Assembly (NCBI GenBank): GCA_025201375.1
Contig: JAIWZP010000046.1
Coordinates: forward strand, 1 to 64,000
Reading direction: 5' to 3'
DNA length: 64,000 bases
From: Gongronella butleri
Lineage: Eukaryota; Mucoromycota; Mucoromycetes; Mucorales; Cunninghamellaceae
The position numbers were made by a program, and so were the translations under genes. Positions 1-14,458 of the stretch are shown in pieces (the first letter of the stretch is position 1; each line of letters opens with the position of its first letter). The notes beneath the pieces were generated by a model, which did no database searches, was not told where the DNA came from, and was given only the letters and a program-made list of their open reading frames with translations.

Positions 1-1090
1 ATTCAAAAGAGACGGGCTCGGACGTCATTTCCAGAATGTTTGTTTGCCCGATGCGTGACATTTGTGCGCTTGTGAAAGTCGTTCAAACATTACAAAATTT
101 TCAACCTCAAAGTTCTCGGCAATGGATTAGACCACGCACGGCGCTTTTAACATGTCGAAACCACTTCTTTCATCTCTATCGAATGAGACCAGTTTCATTG
201 ACGGATGGCCAAAACTCGCGGAAAAAATTCACTTTTTCAGCAAAATCTTTAATTGCGATTTGCTCGACAACGGTCCAATAAACTTGTGATTTTTATTGCA
301 GTTTTACTAACAAACAGGGGGCAAAGCACCTAATAATGGGATAACTTGCAGCGCGCTAGCTTGGGTTTGAACTTTTTGCATCAGTCATTTCTCCAGGGTG
401 GTGCAGCCCACTCATCTGCGCACAAAAATGTGCAAAATAAAAAATTAAAAATACAGTATTAAAAATAAATAAAAATGCCATGCAATCCACCACCTTAATT
501 TGGAAGTGTCAAACCTTAAGTTTTTGCAAAAAAATTCGGCCCAAAGTAGGCACTTTTCTCAGTCGATCGCCGTTCATGCGTCACTCTGGGCATTTTTCTT
601 AAGTTGGGGCGACGTGCCATTTTGTGTGCCAATGGGAAATTGTCGGAGTTACCTGTTTGGGATGCATTGATCGTTCGGAGTTCGAAATTTCCCAAATCTG
701 GCATTTCTGAGTTTGAAATGTGTGACCCTTGAGTGACCCCTGAATTTTCCAAAACTGGTCGTAGAGCTCTGGGGGTTTAAGCTTTTTTGTTGCAAATTTT
801 GCGCTGACTGCGATGCAGGTATTTTTGAGTGGGGTCCACCAGGCATATGGCGAGATGGATGCAAAATAGTACAAATAGGAGGTTTTTGGAATTTTCGAGT
901 TTAAAAAAAATCGGACGGGTTCGTCTTGAGCATTGGGCTATAGTTTATGCCGTGACGCAGGTTTCATTGGCGGGTAAGTAGGCTGTAAAAAATTTTCTGG
1001 ACGCACCACAGGCCTCCAAAGTCGGAAAAACATGCTCTTCGATTTTTAAAAGATGAATGTGCAAGTTTTTAGCAGTGTACTGTAGTGCAA
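1..1090. repeat. Dispersed degenerate repeat, copy A
   Basis: No gene is recognised here; the stretch is a mosaic of blocks that recur in the window. Bases 1-95 match 39417-39515, 160-375 match 21560-21790, 620-850 match 41530-41760, and 845-1085 match 19150-19395, all in the same orientation at roughly 75-85% by eye. The order of blocks suggests this is the most complete copy of an old element of at least 1 kb. No open frame has recognisable protein domains and there are no clear terminal repeats, so the class of element is unknown. Confidence 0.7.
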
Positions 1091-1533
1091 TAATGTTTCA
1101 AGCATTGAAATGAGAGCACGCGTGAGTTTCTACCCACTGAGATTGAAACATGAGCGGATCAAATGCTTTATTTGTGTGCAAAATCCAAAAAAGCAGAATG
1201 AAAAAACCTGTGCTCTTGTGCTGTTGTGCATTTCTTTGTCTCTTTTAAAGCGATTTTTATCATATCAAAAGGATGTCAGTCACCAGTGCATCGTACAGTA
1301 CGCAGCCGTCTTTCACGCACCTCAGCCAGCCCACGATACTGTATGATATCATATCATGATTTGAGCACGGTGTACAGTATACTGTACGAGAAAAAAAAGC
1401 CAAACGTCAAATTCTCTGCTTTTTGCTCTCCTTTTGATGCGTCCCTTTCACACACGGCTTTCATGGAGGGGTCATCTTGTTGATTTATTATTCATTTTTG
1501 GAAGGTGTAGAATGAGAAAAGGTGGTCAGGAAT
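1091..1533. other. Gene-free stretch downstream of DPM1
   Basis: This is AT-rich sequence between repeat copy A and the DPM1 stop codon, with short TACTGTA/GTACAGTA palindromic patches around 1290-1390. No RNA gene or convincing open frame is seen. The 3' end of the DPM1 transcript probably lies at its right-hand edge. Confidence 0.5.
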
Positions 1534-4923
<3,390 letters not shown>

Positions 4924-6997
4924 ATGAAGCGATCGATGCAATGGCAAGCCCTGGGCTTGCGTCTTAGTCTCGTCGCGTCTCTGATTCCCCTTACCTTTGC
5001 TGACAATACACCCGTCGAGCCAGGTACGAAAAATAAAACGAGAAATGTCAAGCCATGGGGGCCGCCGTAATCTGATCATCTTTTTTTTTTTTTTGAAACA
5101 GCGTGCGGCCTCGTTGGACAAAAGATTTACTGTTACGGCGGCGGCTACTATCAAGTGCCGGACAACAATTTCACTACGCTCGATCTTTCCACTGTCGATT
5201 TTTCCAACCCGCAATTTCAATGGACAACGGCCAAAGCGGGCATACCGCTCGAGGCCAACCAGGAGCAGCAGTACACGACCATCGGCGGCAATCAGTCCGT
5301 CATGTTTTATGGCGGCACAGGCCCGCAAAACGCGCCGTACAACTTGCAATACCCATTGTCCACGTATAACCAGAGCGGCTGGAACGCCGTCGTGCCCACC
5401 AATACCTTTACCACCGACAATGCCAGCTACGCGTAAGAACAACGACAAAAAAAAAAAGCAAAAAAAAAAAAACGAGCGCGCTAGGCGTGTTAAATATTCC
5501 AATTCTTCCATTTCTCATCTTTACGCTGTGTTTTCTGTGTGACGCATTCCCCCCTTAGCGCCGAGGCTAACCTCGTCGACATGACGCCAACCAATCGCAA
5601 CCAGGTGTGGATCATTGGCGGCTACTAGTAAGGCAGCAATGGCAAAAAAAAAAGACAAAATGCCATTTAAACGCGACTCACGCTCGCATCTTGTACGTTC
5701 TTTCCTCTCCCTCAGCAACAAGACGATTGCGCAAGTGTCATTGACTAATCCCAATGGCGTGAGCAATGCAGATCGCTTGGGTGTCTCGCCAATCATCCAA
5801 GTTTACGATTACCTGACGGCCACGTACCTGGCGTCACCCGGCACGAGCCTGACTTTTAACAATTTCTCGCGGTCAGCGCACACAGCGACGCTGAGCCAAG
5901 ACAATCAGGGTATCTACGTCATTGGTGGCTGGCTCATCGACGTCACGCATCCCAACGTCGAGCATTACCCGCCCAATGCCTCGGAGGTCTGGCGATTCGA
6001 CCTGCCCAGCCTCCAATGGCAAAATATTACTGCGAAATACCCACCAGGCGTCATTGAGCCTCGATGGCACCACTCGGCCGTCGCCTGTAAGCCGCAGCAA
6101 AAGGCCAATTTTCTTCTTTTTCTCGATTTCTCATGTCGTTCTCTGTATTTCATTTTTATTAACCAGTGCCCAATTCCACGTATATCCTGCTGTACGGCGG
6201 CTATGGCATCTTTGGTGTCACGCCCATCCCTCTTTACTCGAGTAAGCTTTTTAAAATTGAAAAAAAAAAATTCGGCGCTAACGCGACATTTCGCTTTTCT
6301 TTTAGAAAACGCCTCACAAGTGTTGACGATTTTCGACTGGCAAAAGAACGCGTACGTGTTTCCGAATCTGACGCACAACAATTTCGGCCCTGTGGGCTCT
6401 GAGCATCAGTCGGCGGTGCTGTACAAAGATCCATCATCGACCAAGGTGTATGTTGGCTACTTTATGGGCAGCAGTGACACGTCATTAGAACACCCACTCG
6501 CGTACTTTTTGGACGTGACGAACCCGCAGCAGCTGACGTGGGTGGGCAATGGCACGGCGACGCCGGGCGGCAGCGGCAGCGGCCTGTCGGGCGGCCAAAT
6601 TGCTGGCATCGTGATTGGTGCTATTGCCGCGTCGGCCATTGCGTGTGCGGCCGTGGTGTTCTTCATCCTGCGACGAAACAAGCGCAAGCAGGACTTCATC
6701 GTGGAAAAGACCGACCCGCGCAACAATGACGACTTTATGACTGCGCCTGTCATGCAAGCCCATCGCGACTCGTACGACATGAACAGCTACAATGACATGA
6801 CGTCGGCCTCGGGCGCACACACACAAGTCACCTACTCCACGGACCTTGACACCGCCACCACACTTACAAACAACGTGGGCCCAGTTAAACCCGATGCCGG
6901 CGAGTACAAGCGCTCGGCTGATGGAAGACTCATCGAAAAACCCGTCAAACCCTTTAGCGACGAGAGTGTCGCCCTCAAACCCAGTGCCGACGAGTAA
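4924..6997 (+). CDS. Secreted/type I membrane Kelch-repeat protein
   Basis: Six exons join in frame (4924-5023, 5102-5432, 5559-5627, 5716-6086, 6167-6241, 6306-6997) to give 545 aa. Residues 1-24 or so look like a signal peptide ending near LTFADN. The ectodomain shows Kelch-type blades: YCYGGGYYQ, MFYGGTGPQ, VWIIGGYY, IYVIGGW and LLYGGYGIF, each a hydrophobic run before GG. A Gly/Ser-rich linker precedes a single membrane helix (GIVIGAIAASAIACAAVVFF), then a basic stop-transfer RRNKRKQ and a cytoplasmic tail of about 110 residues rich in Asp, Ser and Thr. This layout is common in fungal galactose-oxidase/Kelch wall-associated proteins. The ligand is unknown. The start was chosen because it yields the signal peptide; an upstream in-frame start at 4852 would bury it. 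Confidence 0.85.
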
Positions 6998-7016
6998 AAA
7001 AAAATCCACCTGTATA

Positions 7017-7022
7017 AATAAA
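7017..7022 (+). terminator. Polyadenylation signal of the Kelch gene
   Basis: An AATAAA hexamer lies 20 bases after the Kelch stop codon, in an AT-rich 130-bp gap before the convergent CYP505 gene. This position fits a poly(A) signal; cleavage site not determined. Confidence 0.5.
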
Positions 7023-7127
7023 GAATTGTATGATAATAATAAATTACGAAAACAACAAAAAATACGTAAAAATTCGCATGAATGGCTGTACCATCCACCT
7101 ATTTCTATTTTTTTTATTCATTGCATT

Positions 7128-8958
7128 TCAACCCCAAACGTCCTCATTGTAGCGGGCCTGGTCAACGAGGCCATTGATATAATCTGGCGCCTCAATTTCC
7201 GAAATGCCAAGGATTTGCACGGCCATGCGCTCCCATGTGCGCCTGACGTCCTTGGCCATGCTGCCCGCGGAGCCACAAATGTAGACGTACGCGCCCTTGT
7301 TCTCGACAAGATCAAAGAGAAGCTGCGCTTGCTGCAAAAGCAAATGTTGCACGTAACGTTTTGTTTTCTCGCGCGAGCAAGCATTGAACAGCGTGGTGAG
7401 CGTGCCATCGGCCAGGTAACCGTCGATTTCGTCCTTGTAGATAAAGTCGTACTCGGCGGAGCGGCAGCCAAAGAACAAATACGCGTCGGACGCGCCACCA
7501 GACGCGATTGAGCGTTGACCTTGCGCGTGGCGTTCCTGCAAGAACCCGCGGAACGGCGAAAAGCCCGTGCCCGCGCAAATGAACACCACCGGCTTGGTTG
7601 GGTCCTCTGGCAGGCGGAATGTTGACTTGCACGCCTTGATTTGCGCATTGATCTTGGTCCCGGGCGCCTGGCGCGACAAAAATCCGCTGCACAGACCATC
7701 GTACACTTGCTTGCCATCCTCGCCACCAAGATCACGCACAATGCCAACCGACTAGTGAAGGGGAAAAAAGAAAAAAGGGAGAAAAAAAAGGGATCGTGAG
7801 CGCGTGAAATCGTAAAAAAAATGCACTTACAATGGACACATCATTGGGGTGTTCCGAAGGTCCGCTGCTGATGGAATACTTTCTGGGCACAATGCAATTG
7901 ACAGTGGCAATGAATTCCTTCCAGTCGAGCTCCTTGATGTGCATGGCGCGCATGATGTCGTAAAAGGTGCGATGCGTGGCCAAGAATTCCTTTAGCGCGG
8001 GCGTCTCCTTGCCAGGCTGCAGCGCGGCCTGGAGGCGCTCAGCAACATCGGGGCGCACCTTGGCAAGCTGCTTGCCCAGCGCAGAAAGCGTGTATCGCGT
8101 CGGAGGACTGCTAATATCCGCATAATACGTCAATGCATTGCGAATCGTGCACGGACCCTTGATGTTGGCCGCCTGGAAACGAGAAAAAAAAATAAAAAAA
8201 AAAGGATGAGCGCGTCTTTTTTTCCAATTCAAATACATTTTCTTTTTTTTTTTCTTTTTCTTACCATGGATCTTGGGGACAGGCTGCTGATTTGCAGGTC
8301 TGTGATTTCGAACACGGAATCGAGAGCAAGGCCAAGATTGAGGGCAATTTCCTCGACGATGTGCGCGTCATTGACGGGCGTGACCTCGAGGTGGTCGCCT
8401 GCATCGTACAATGGTTTGCCATCCTCCGCGGGTGGGAACACAACCTCGATGTGTCGCGTGCTACGGTGGCTTTTTTCGACGACTTGCAGCTCGCGATTGA
8501 CCGTCACCTCGCCAAACACGCCATGCTGGTGCTTGTTGTTCGCCGCCTGCGCAACGGCATCCTTGTTGCTCACTTGTGACAGGAACGTCAGCGTGAATTC
8601 GTTGCCAGGGTTCGTCAAAGGCGCATTGGCCGTCATGATGTCTGCATTCTTGCCGCCCGTCTCTTGGCCAAATCGTTGCATCAACGCACTCCAGAATTCA
8701 GACGACCACAGCGAGAAATCTATCACAAAAATAAAAGGGGGAAAAGGGCCGAATTGAGCTCCATGGACTCAAGCAATACAACACGCGTTTTTACCTCCAT
8801 CAATATCTTCATTGGCATCGCCGGCGCCAGGCGGTAACAATCGCTCGGCACCGAGCAAGTCCATGCCCTCGTCAATCTTTCTGGGGAACTTTTGGAACGT
8901 GCTTGCCCATTGCTTGTTGCCTATCATAAAACGCGGAGGGGAAATGAGCCCGGCGCAC

Positions 8959-9010
<52 letters not shown>

Positions 9011-11312
9011 ATTTTTTGATTTTTTGGAATTTCGACTTTACCGCAGCCAAACACGGCATAGAGGCAGCCTTCAAACTCATTGGCCTTGGTTGCTTCGACA
9101 TTTTGCGTCTTGCCACGAATCCATTTTTCAAATTCAATCGCATTGCTCGGCGGGTAGCCATTGTAAGTGCTTGTAAATGAAGAAAAAAAGAGGCAACATC
9201 AGTGATTTTTCGCTCTTCCTTTGAGAGGTGAGGGTATACCTGGTGACGATGACGACCAATTCGGCGACCTGAATGTCGCCGTCGGGCGATGCTTTGCTGG
9301 GATCGACGCCGCCCACCTTTTCGCCCTTTAGTGCGGCCCAATCGTCGAGTTCAGCGACAGTGACATTGTCGATGCCGAATTCCTTGGCCTGGACCGACAG
9401 CTTGCGTGCATATTCCTCGGACATGCCTGTCTGTGTGCCGTACAGGAACGTGGCCTTGGGCAAAGGCACCTTGACAGGCGTTGCCGGTGATGCTGCAGGC
9501 TGTGTCGGCGCAGCAATCGATACACGGCGGCCCTGGCTATCGGGCACAGAGCGCTCCGGCAACACTGCGGGTTTGACGCGCACGAAAAAGTTGACAGGCT
9601 TGAGCGAGATGATAATGGTGTAATTGATGTGCTGCGTGGGATCGTCCATCACAAATTGATACTTTAGCAGCATCATGATCAGTGCCAGCTTGCCCTCTTG
9701 CATCGCAAAGGATCTATCATTTTTTTAAAAAAAAATGAGTCATGGGGGGGACAAAATCGAAAAACGCCGTGCTTTTTCCGCGTTTTTCCCAATTTTTTTT
9801 TCATTTTTATCCAATTTTTTTTTTTTTACCTGCCAATGCAAGCGCGGGGGCCGTCATTGAAGGGCATCCAGGCATTGGGGTGGCGTTGGGCATTGACGTC
9901 GGGATCCGTGAAGCGCTCGGGATCAAAGACATCCGGGTTTTCCCAATAAGCTGGGTTGCGATGCAACGCGCTCAATTGCACTTGAACGTACTGGCCGGCC
10001 TTGACCTCGTACTCGTTGCCCTGAACATTGAGCGTGCAGTCCTTTTTGCAGTAGCGCGGAATGGCCACGATAGGTGAATGGATGCGAAGTGATTCTTTGA
10101 TGACGGCGTCCAAATAATGACACTTGTTGACCAATTCCGGTGCAGGGATCTCGCCGGGCACAATGCCCACATCCACCAATTCCTGCACGATATTCTTGGC
10201 CACCTCAGGATTGCGCGCCAGTTCCAAAATCGTCCACGAAAGAAGCGAACTTGTCGTGTTGTGCCCTAAAACACGCGGTCAGCCCCTAAAAACACTCACT
10301 TTTGATGCTTTCCCCCCTTCTTTTTTTTTTTTTGTTTTTTTATTCTTACCTGCGCTGAGCATGGTGATGATATTGTCGCGGATGAGGGCATCATCAAGGC
10401 GCTCGCCTTCCTTTGTCTTGGCAGACATCATGAAATCAAGCAAATCCTTTTCGTCGCCATCGCCGTGCGGGTGCGCGCGTCGCTCCGTGAGTACGTCGTC
10501 GATCGTAGTGCGGATGGACGCAAGGTCGCGGTAAAAGCGCAGACTTGTGCCTGTTTCCCACCACTTTAGCCACGACGGCGACGCGGCGCGCTTCATGACC
10601 ATCGATTGCACGTAGGCAAGCGCCACTGAGAACGGATGACGCGGCGCATTGGGGTCCTTGAGCAACCCAAAGTCAAAATCAAAGCCAATGGTCGCAATGC
10701 TTTGCAGCGCGAGCGAAATCATCCAACGCCCAACGTCAAAGGGCTCGCCTGACGCCTGGTACGCGTCCATGATGCCCAAAAGGTCCTGGATCAAGCGCCC
10801 CATGCTATCGTGATACGCCTTCATTGCACGGCCACTAAAAGCAGGCATCAACAGCTACGTTTAAACAGGGGGAGTGAGAAAAAAGGCCGCTTTGGGGAGC
10901 TTTTGTTTACCTTGTGCGCGACAATCCAATCGCGGTCGCTGGTGGCTGTCGTGACAAGCCCGCGACCATTGAGCAGAGCTAGGTCATTGTATACGCTGAT
11001 CATATTTTTGGTGAAACAATCATCTTCTGACAGGGCTTGGTGCAGACCATCCGGGTCCCAGGTGGAAATCACCGTGTGGCCGTCCAACGACAGCTTGAGT
11101 ACAGGGCCATACTGCTGGTGCAGCTTGGGCACATTGCCCACAATGTCTGGCAAAAGATCAGGGCCATTGCCAAACATCACACTTTATGGGGAAAAAAAAA
11201 AAAAAAAAAACGAAAATATCGCGTCAGTCGAATGGGTTGAGGCATGACACCACAACGGCGCTGCTTACTGAGGCGCGGGGCCCGGGATCTTGTCGTTCTC
11301 AATCAATGGCAT
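7128..11312 (-). CDS. CYP505: Self-sufficient cytochrome P450/NADPH reductase fusion (P450foxy type)
   Basis: A fatty-acid subterminal hydroxylase fused to its own diflavin reductase, the fungal counterpart of P450BM3. About ten exons on the minus strand start with MPLIENDKIPGPAP (11312-11269) and end at 7128. The P450 domain comes first: I-helix AGHNTTS (split by an intron at about 10350-10266), K-helix KESLR, and heme loop FNDGPRACIG at about 9830. The FMN/flavodoxin domain follows (FLYGTQTGMSEEYA, about 9460). Then come the FAD domain (PRKYSISSGPSEH, about 7880) and the NADPH domain (ICAGTGFSPFRGFLQE, about 7570). The C terminus YNEDVWG matches the aromatic-ended reductases. One intron carries a 50-T run (8960-9009). 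The residue usually Glu in AGHETTS is Asn here. No frame break was seen, so the gene looks functional. Confidence 0.93.
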
Positions 11313-12153
11313 TATTGTTTTTAAAGGAAGTCGTGTGAAATAAATTCAGAAAAAAGAAAAAAAAAATGACAAAAAGGACGTGAATCATTTATATCTTTAG
11401 GAGAACAACAACTTGGGCGTCTGAAACCCTTGTAGGATGGACGGATTTGTTTGCTTCTTTTGCTTAGGCCGGCTGAGCCAGATTCCGTTTCATGCAAATG
11501 CTGCGGGCTGCGAACAATTCACATTACGAAACATGGCGATCGCTAGAAAGATATGATAAAACCTTGGAATTCAGCTTATTCTTGCTGACAATGCGCTGTC
11601 GCTCTTTCGGCAAATCTGTTCCGTTTGATTGCTGATCTACGGCTTGACCCTTTCTTTTGCGGAAATTCACCAAATTTAGCAAAAAACCATGAGAAATCGA
11701 AAAATCCTCCCGGGTAAAGATTCCCACCGTTTATCGGTTGGGCTCCCATTGCCTTACTGTCTGGCAAAAAGTGCATCCTTCATGACGACATACTTGAAAC
11801 CGGAAGTCGCCCCCATTGGTTGACACGCCGCGTAGCATTTTGGCCGATTTGCGCTGATTCTCGCTCGCAAGCGCGTCTGCCAATGTTTTTTTTCTTCCAA
11901 GGCATGCAGCTTTCTGGTGAATTTGAGGACTTGGGTCTCCATGGCTTGCCTTTGAGGCCATTGGAGGTCATAGGAGGTCGTGGGAATCCATTGCAGGCGC
12001 CAGAGGAGGGTTTTGGAGGGCAATTCAAGAGTCAAGGCCACAGAGCGGCATGAAAAAAAAGGGGGAGACGCCCTCTTCTTTTTTATTTTTCTGTTTCGCA
12101 GCTCTTTTTTCTACGTTTATTCTTTTTTTTTTCTGGTTTGCGTTGGCGCTTAT
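11313..12153. promoter_or_regulatory. Divergent intergenic region, CYP505 and CHMP7
   Basis: The two genes start 841 bp apart on opposite strands, so this segment holds both promoters. A 95-codon minus-strand frame at 11754-12041 was examined and not accepted. A T-rich stretch lies immediately before the CHMP7 start, as at several genes here. No TATA box was clear. Confidence 0.45.
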
Positions 12154-13874
12154 ATGAATCCTTCTTTGAGCGTGCATAGCTACGTTCAATCGAAATACCC
12201 GGGATTGGATGAGAGCGAGGAGGAGGTGGTTGCGTGGCTGTACGAGCATTCCGAGGGCGACGACGCCGGCGCTTTGCCCTTTTGGCGCTCTATTGTGCTC
12301 GACGCCCACCTTGCCGGCCATCTCGCCTGCGACGACGCGCGTCTAGCCATTGATACTGACCTGCTCGCGGCTTCGTTTTACCATGACAAGCGCAAGGCAC
12401 CTGCGGCTCGGTCGCTTGCGCAGCTTTTGGTAAAAAAAAAAAATAGAAAAAAAAAACACAACAAAAATCGGAAAAACACGAAAAGCACCCCCATTGACAC
12501 GCGTTTCTGGCGCTTTTTTTTTCGGTAGGACGACTTGAAGCAGACGGGCGATCTTGTGCCATTGGACGTGTTTCAGCGCGTGTATGCGACGGAATCGTGG
12601 TGGACGCGCATTTTTAAGCCATTTGCGCTGCTCCGGCGCGGATCGACGCCGCCGACGCGACCGTCGGTGCACGTGGTGATGCGCAGCGTACAGGCCGTGG
12701 CGGCCGCCGTGCTGCAGCAGTATTGGAGCGAGCAACACAAGGGCGCGCTCAGCCAGGTGCTCACACTCGCCGAATTCAGGCAAACTTACGCGCAATGCCA
12801 CCCGACCGCCGCCATGACCGACCAGGATATTTGGCTCCTCCTCAAATTCATGCATCGCGAGTGCGGCGTCGCCATCGATCCAAATGTCCAAGGCTACGGA
12901 CACGTTTACACCATGATCAAGCTGCCAGCACACCCACACGCATTCAACCACCTCACCCATCAGCATCCTCTCTCCCATCCAAACTGCTCCGCAGCCTCAA
13001 CATCCGTGGGCGCCACAAACACAAGCAATTCACGCGCAAAACACGCAAAACATACCCCTGTCGCCATCACACAACACGATCGTGCCATCATCGGCTTAAA
13101 GACCACGTGCGACGCCCTCCATCGCCAAGTCAAGGAGTTGCAAACCAAGATTGACGCGTAAAAAAAGAGAAAAGGAAAAAAAACGCGATTTATTAGCGGA
13201 TTTTTCTTACTTTTTTTTCGTGTTTCCATAGGTTCATTCAGACATCCTTGGATCATGTTGTCAAAAAGCAAAAGCTGCAGGCACTGTACGCGCTCAAGAG
13301 GAAGAAACAACTGGAAAAGATCCTGGATCGACGGCTTTCGTCGCTAGAGACGATCGAGACATTGCTGCTCAAGATTGATACGTCGCACAATGACGTACAG
13401 ATCATGCGTGCGTTCAATGTGGGCGTGGCGGCGCTGCGGCAGATCCTGGAGGTGCATGATTTGCGGATCGACACGGTGGACAAGACCATGGAGCGCGTCC
13501 ACGACGCGTTTGAGGACCAGCAGCGCGTCGAGGATGCGATAACGGCCGGCATGCACGACTGGGAGGAGCCTCCACTGCACGACGACAATGACAACAGGCT
13601 GAGAACATGGCCGCCCACCTGGGGTGCTCTGGACACGCTTATACACACCAATGAAAAACGACCGCGCTTCCAAATGGAGGCCGACGACGACGACACGGAC
13701 ACATCGTTGTCCTCGCCCTACCCTACTCCCCAGTCATCTCAAGACATCCCAGAACACACAAACTCGGAATTGGCTCGCTTGCACTCCATCCTGACTCATC
13801 TACACGTTCCAGACCACGCACCACGCGCAAAATACCGCAGACGCACCACTGAAAACGACCCGCTTCTCGCATGA
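12154..13874 (+). CDS. CHMP7: ESCRT-III protein CHMP7
   Basis: CHMP7 is the ESCRT-II/ESCRT-III hybrid that recruits the ESCRT-III machinery to the nuclear envelope and endosomes. Three exons (12154-12429, 12529-13157, 13232-13874) give 515 aa in frame. The N-terminal half matches the CHMP7 winged-helix region (DLVPLDVFQRVYA and a following VHVVMRS segment). The C-terminal half is an Snf7 domain with the hallmark run ALYALKRKKQLEKILDRR at the start of exon 3, then a charged helical region and an acidic stretch (EADDDDTDT, about residue 455). The polar tail ends ENDPLLA. The last ~90 bases of the coding region are duplicated at 16240-16343. The first ATG in the frame that follows a T-rich leader was taken as the start. 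Confidence 0.85.
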
Positions 13875-14320
13875 ATATCCCCCCCCGCTCCCTATCCCCT
13901 CGTCCATCTTCTTGGGGAATCGCTCTTTCTCCTCCTCTTTGCATCCTTAAAAACCCCATCACCCCCCCCCCCATGAATCGGCGGAACAACTTTCCTCTCT
14001 CTCTCTTTTTTTTTGGCCTTTTTTGTCCTTGCAATTGCCGCCGACCCTCACATCTCACATTCAACTAGTCCCTTGGCCTTGGGTTCCTACTTGCTTCGTT
14101 TTGAGATCATCCTCCAATTGTACTTTTTCTTTGCATTCTACCAAAAAAACAATAAAAAAAACTCTAATATCTAGTGTCAAACGAAAAAAAACATCGAGCA
14201 CCTATCATAGCCCGCCTTGGCTCTGCTCTTTTTGATGTATGGCTTCCAGGCCAATCGCTAGGATAAACGAAGACCAAATGAGCAGAGTCCATTCTTCCAT
14301 GTTTCGCTTTTTTTTTTTTT
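13780..14320. repeat. Long direct duplication, left copy
   Basis: This segment is repeated, diverged, at about 16235-16745 in the same orientation. It contains the end of CHMP7, the CHMP7 3' flank, and a decayed copy of the last HUT1 exon (14205-14270, minus). In this copy the HUT1 exon has an extra A, changing the frame after LAIGLEA. The flank retains matching AATAAA-like A runs and the GTGTCAAACGAAAAAA block (14176 against 16589). Confidence 0.8.
14205..14270 (-). pseudogene. Decayed copy of the last HUT1 exon
   Basis: Reading the minus strand, ATCCTAG then an exon-like CGATTGGCCTGGAAGCC matches the real HUT1 acceptor and final exon at 16662-16613. A one-base insertion puts the rest out of frame, and the stop codon context has changed. 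The rest of HUT1 is not present beside it, so this is a duplicated fragment. Confidence 0.75.
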
Positions 14321-14399
14321 TTTAAACATTGGCCCACCGACACCCTGCCCACCCACATCCACGCACCCGACACACATGCATACACACCCACACCGACAT

Positions 14400-14458
14400 G
14401 TCGCGTCTCTTTTTATTTTTATTTTTAATTTTTTATTTTATTTTATTTTTTTTTTTGC
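14400..14458 (-). other. A-rich tract directly after the C2H2 stop codon
   Basis: On the minus strand the stop codon is followed within two bases by about 12 A and then repeated TAAAA units for some 50 bases. It could be an ordinary AT-rich 3' flank, or the remnant of a poly(A) tail of a retroposed gene. Confidence 0.4.

Noticed and set aside
11754..12041. 95-codon minus-strand frame between CYP505 and CHMP7
   Set aside because: No family resemblance and it occupies the divergent promoter region.
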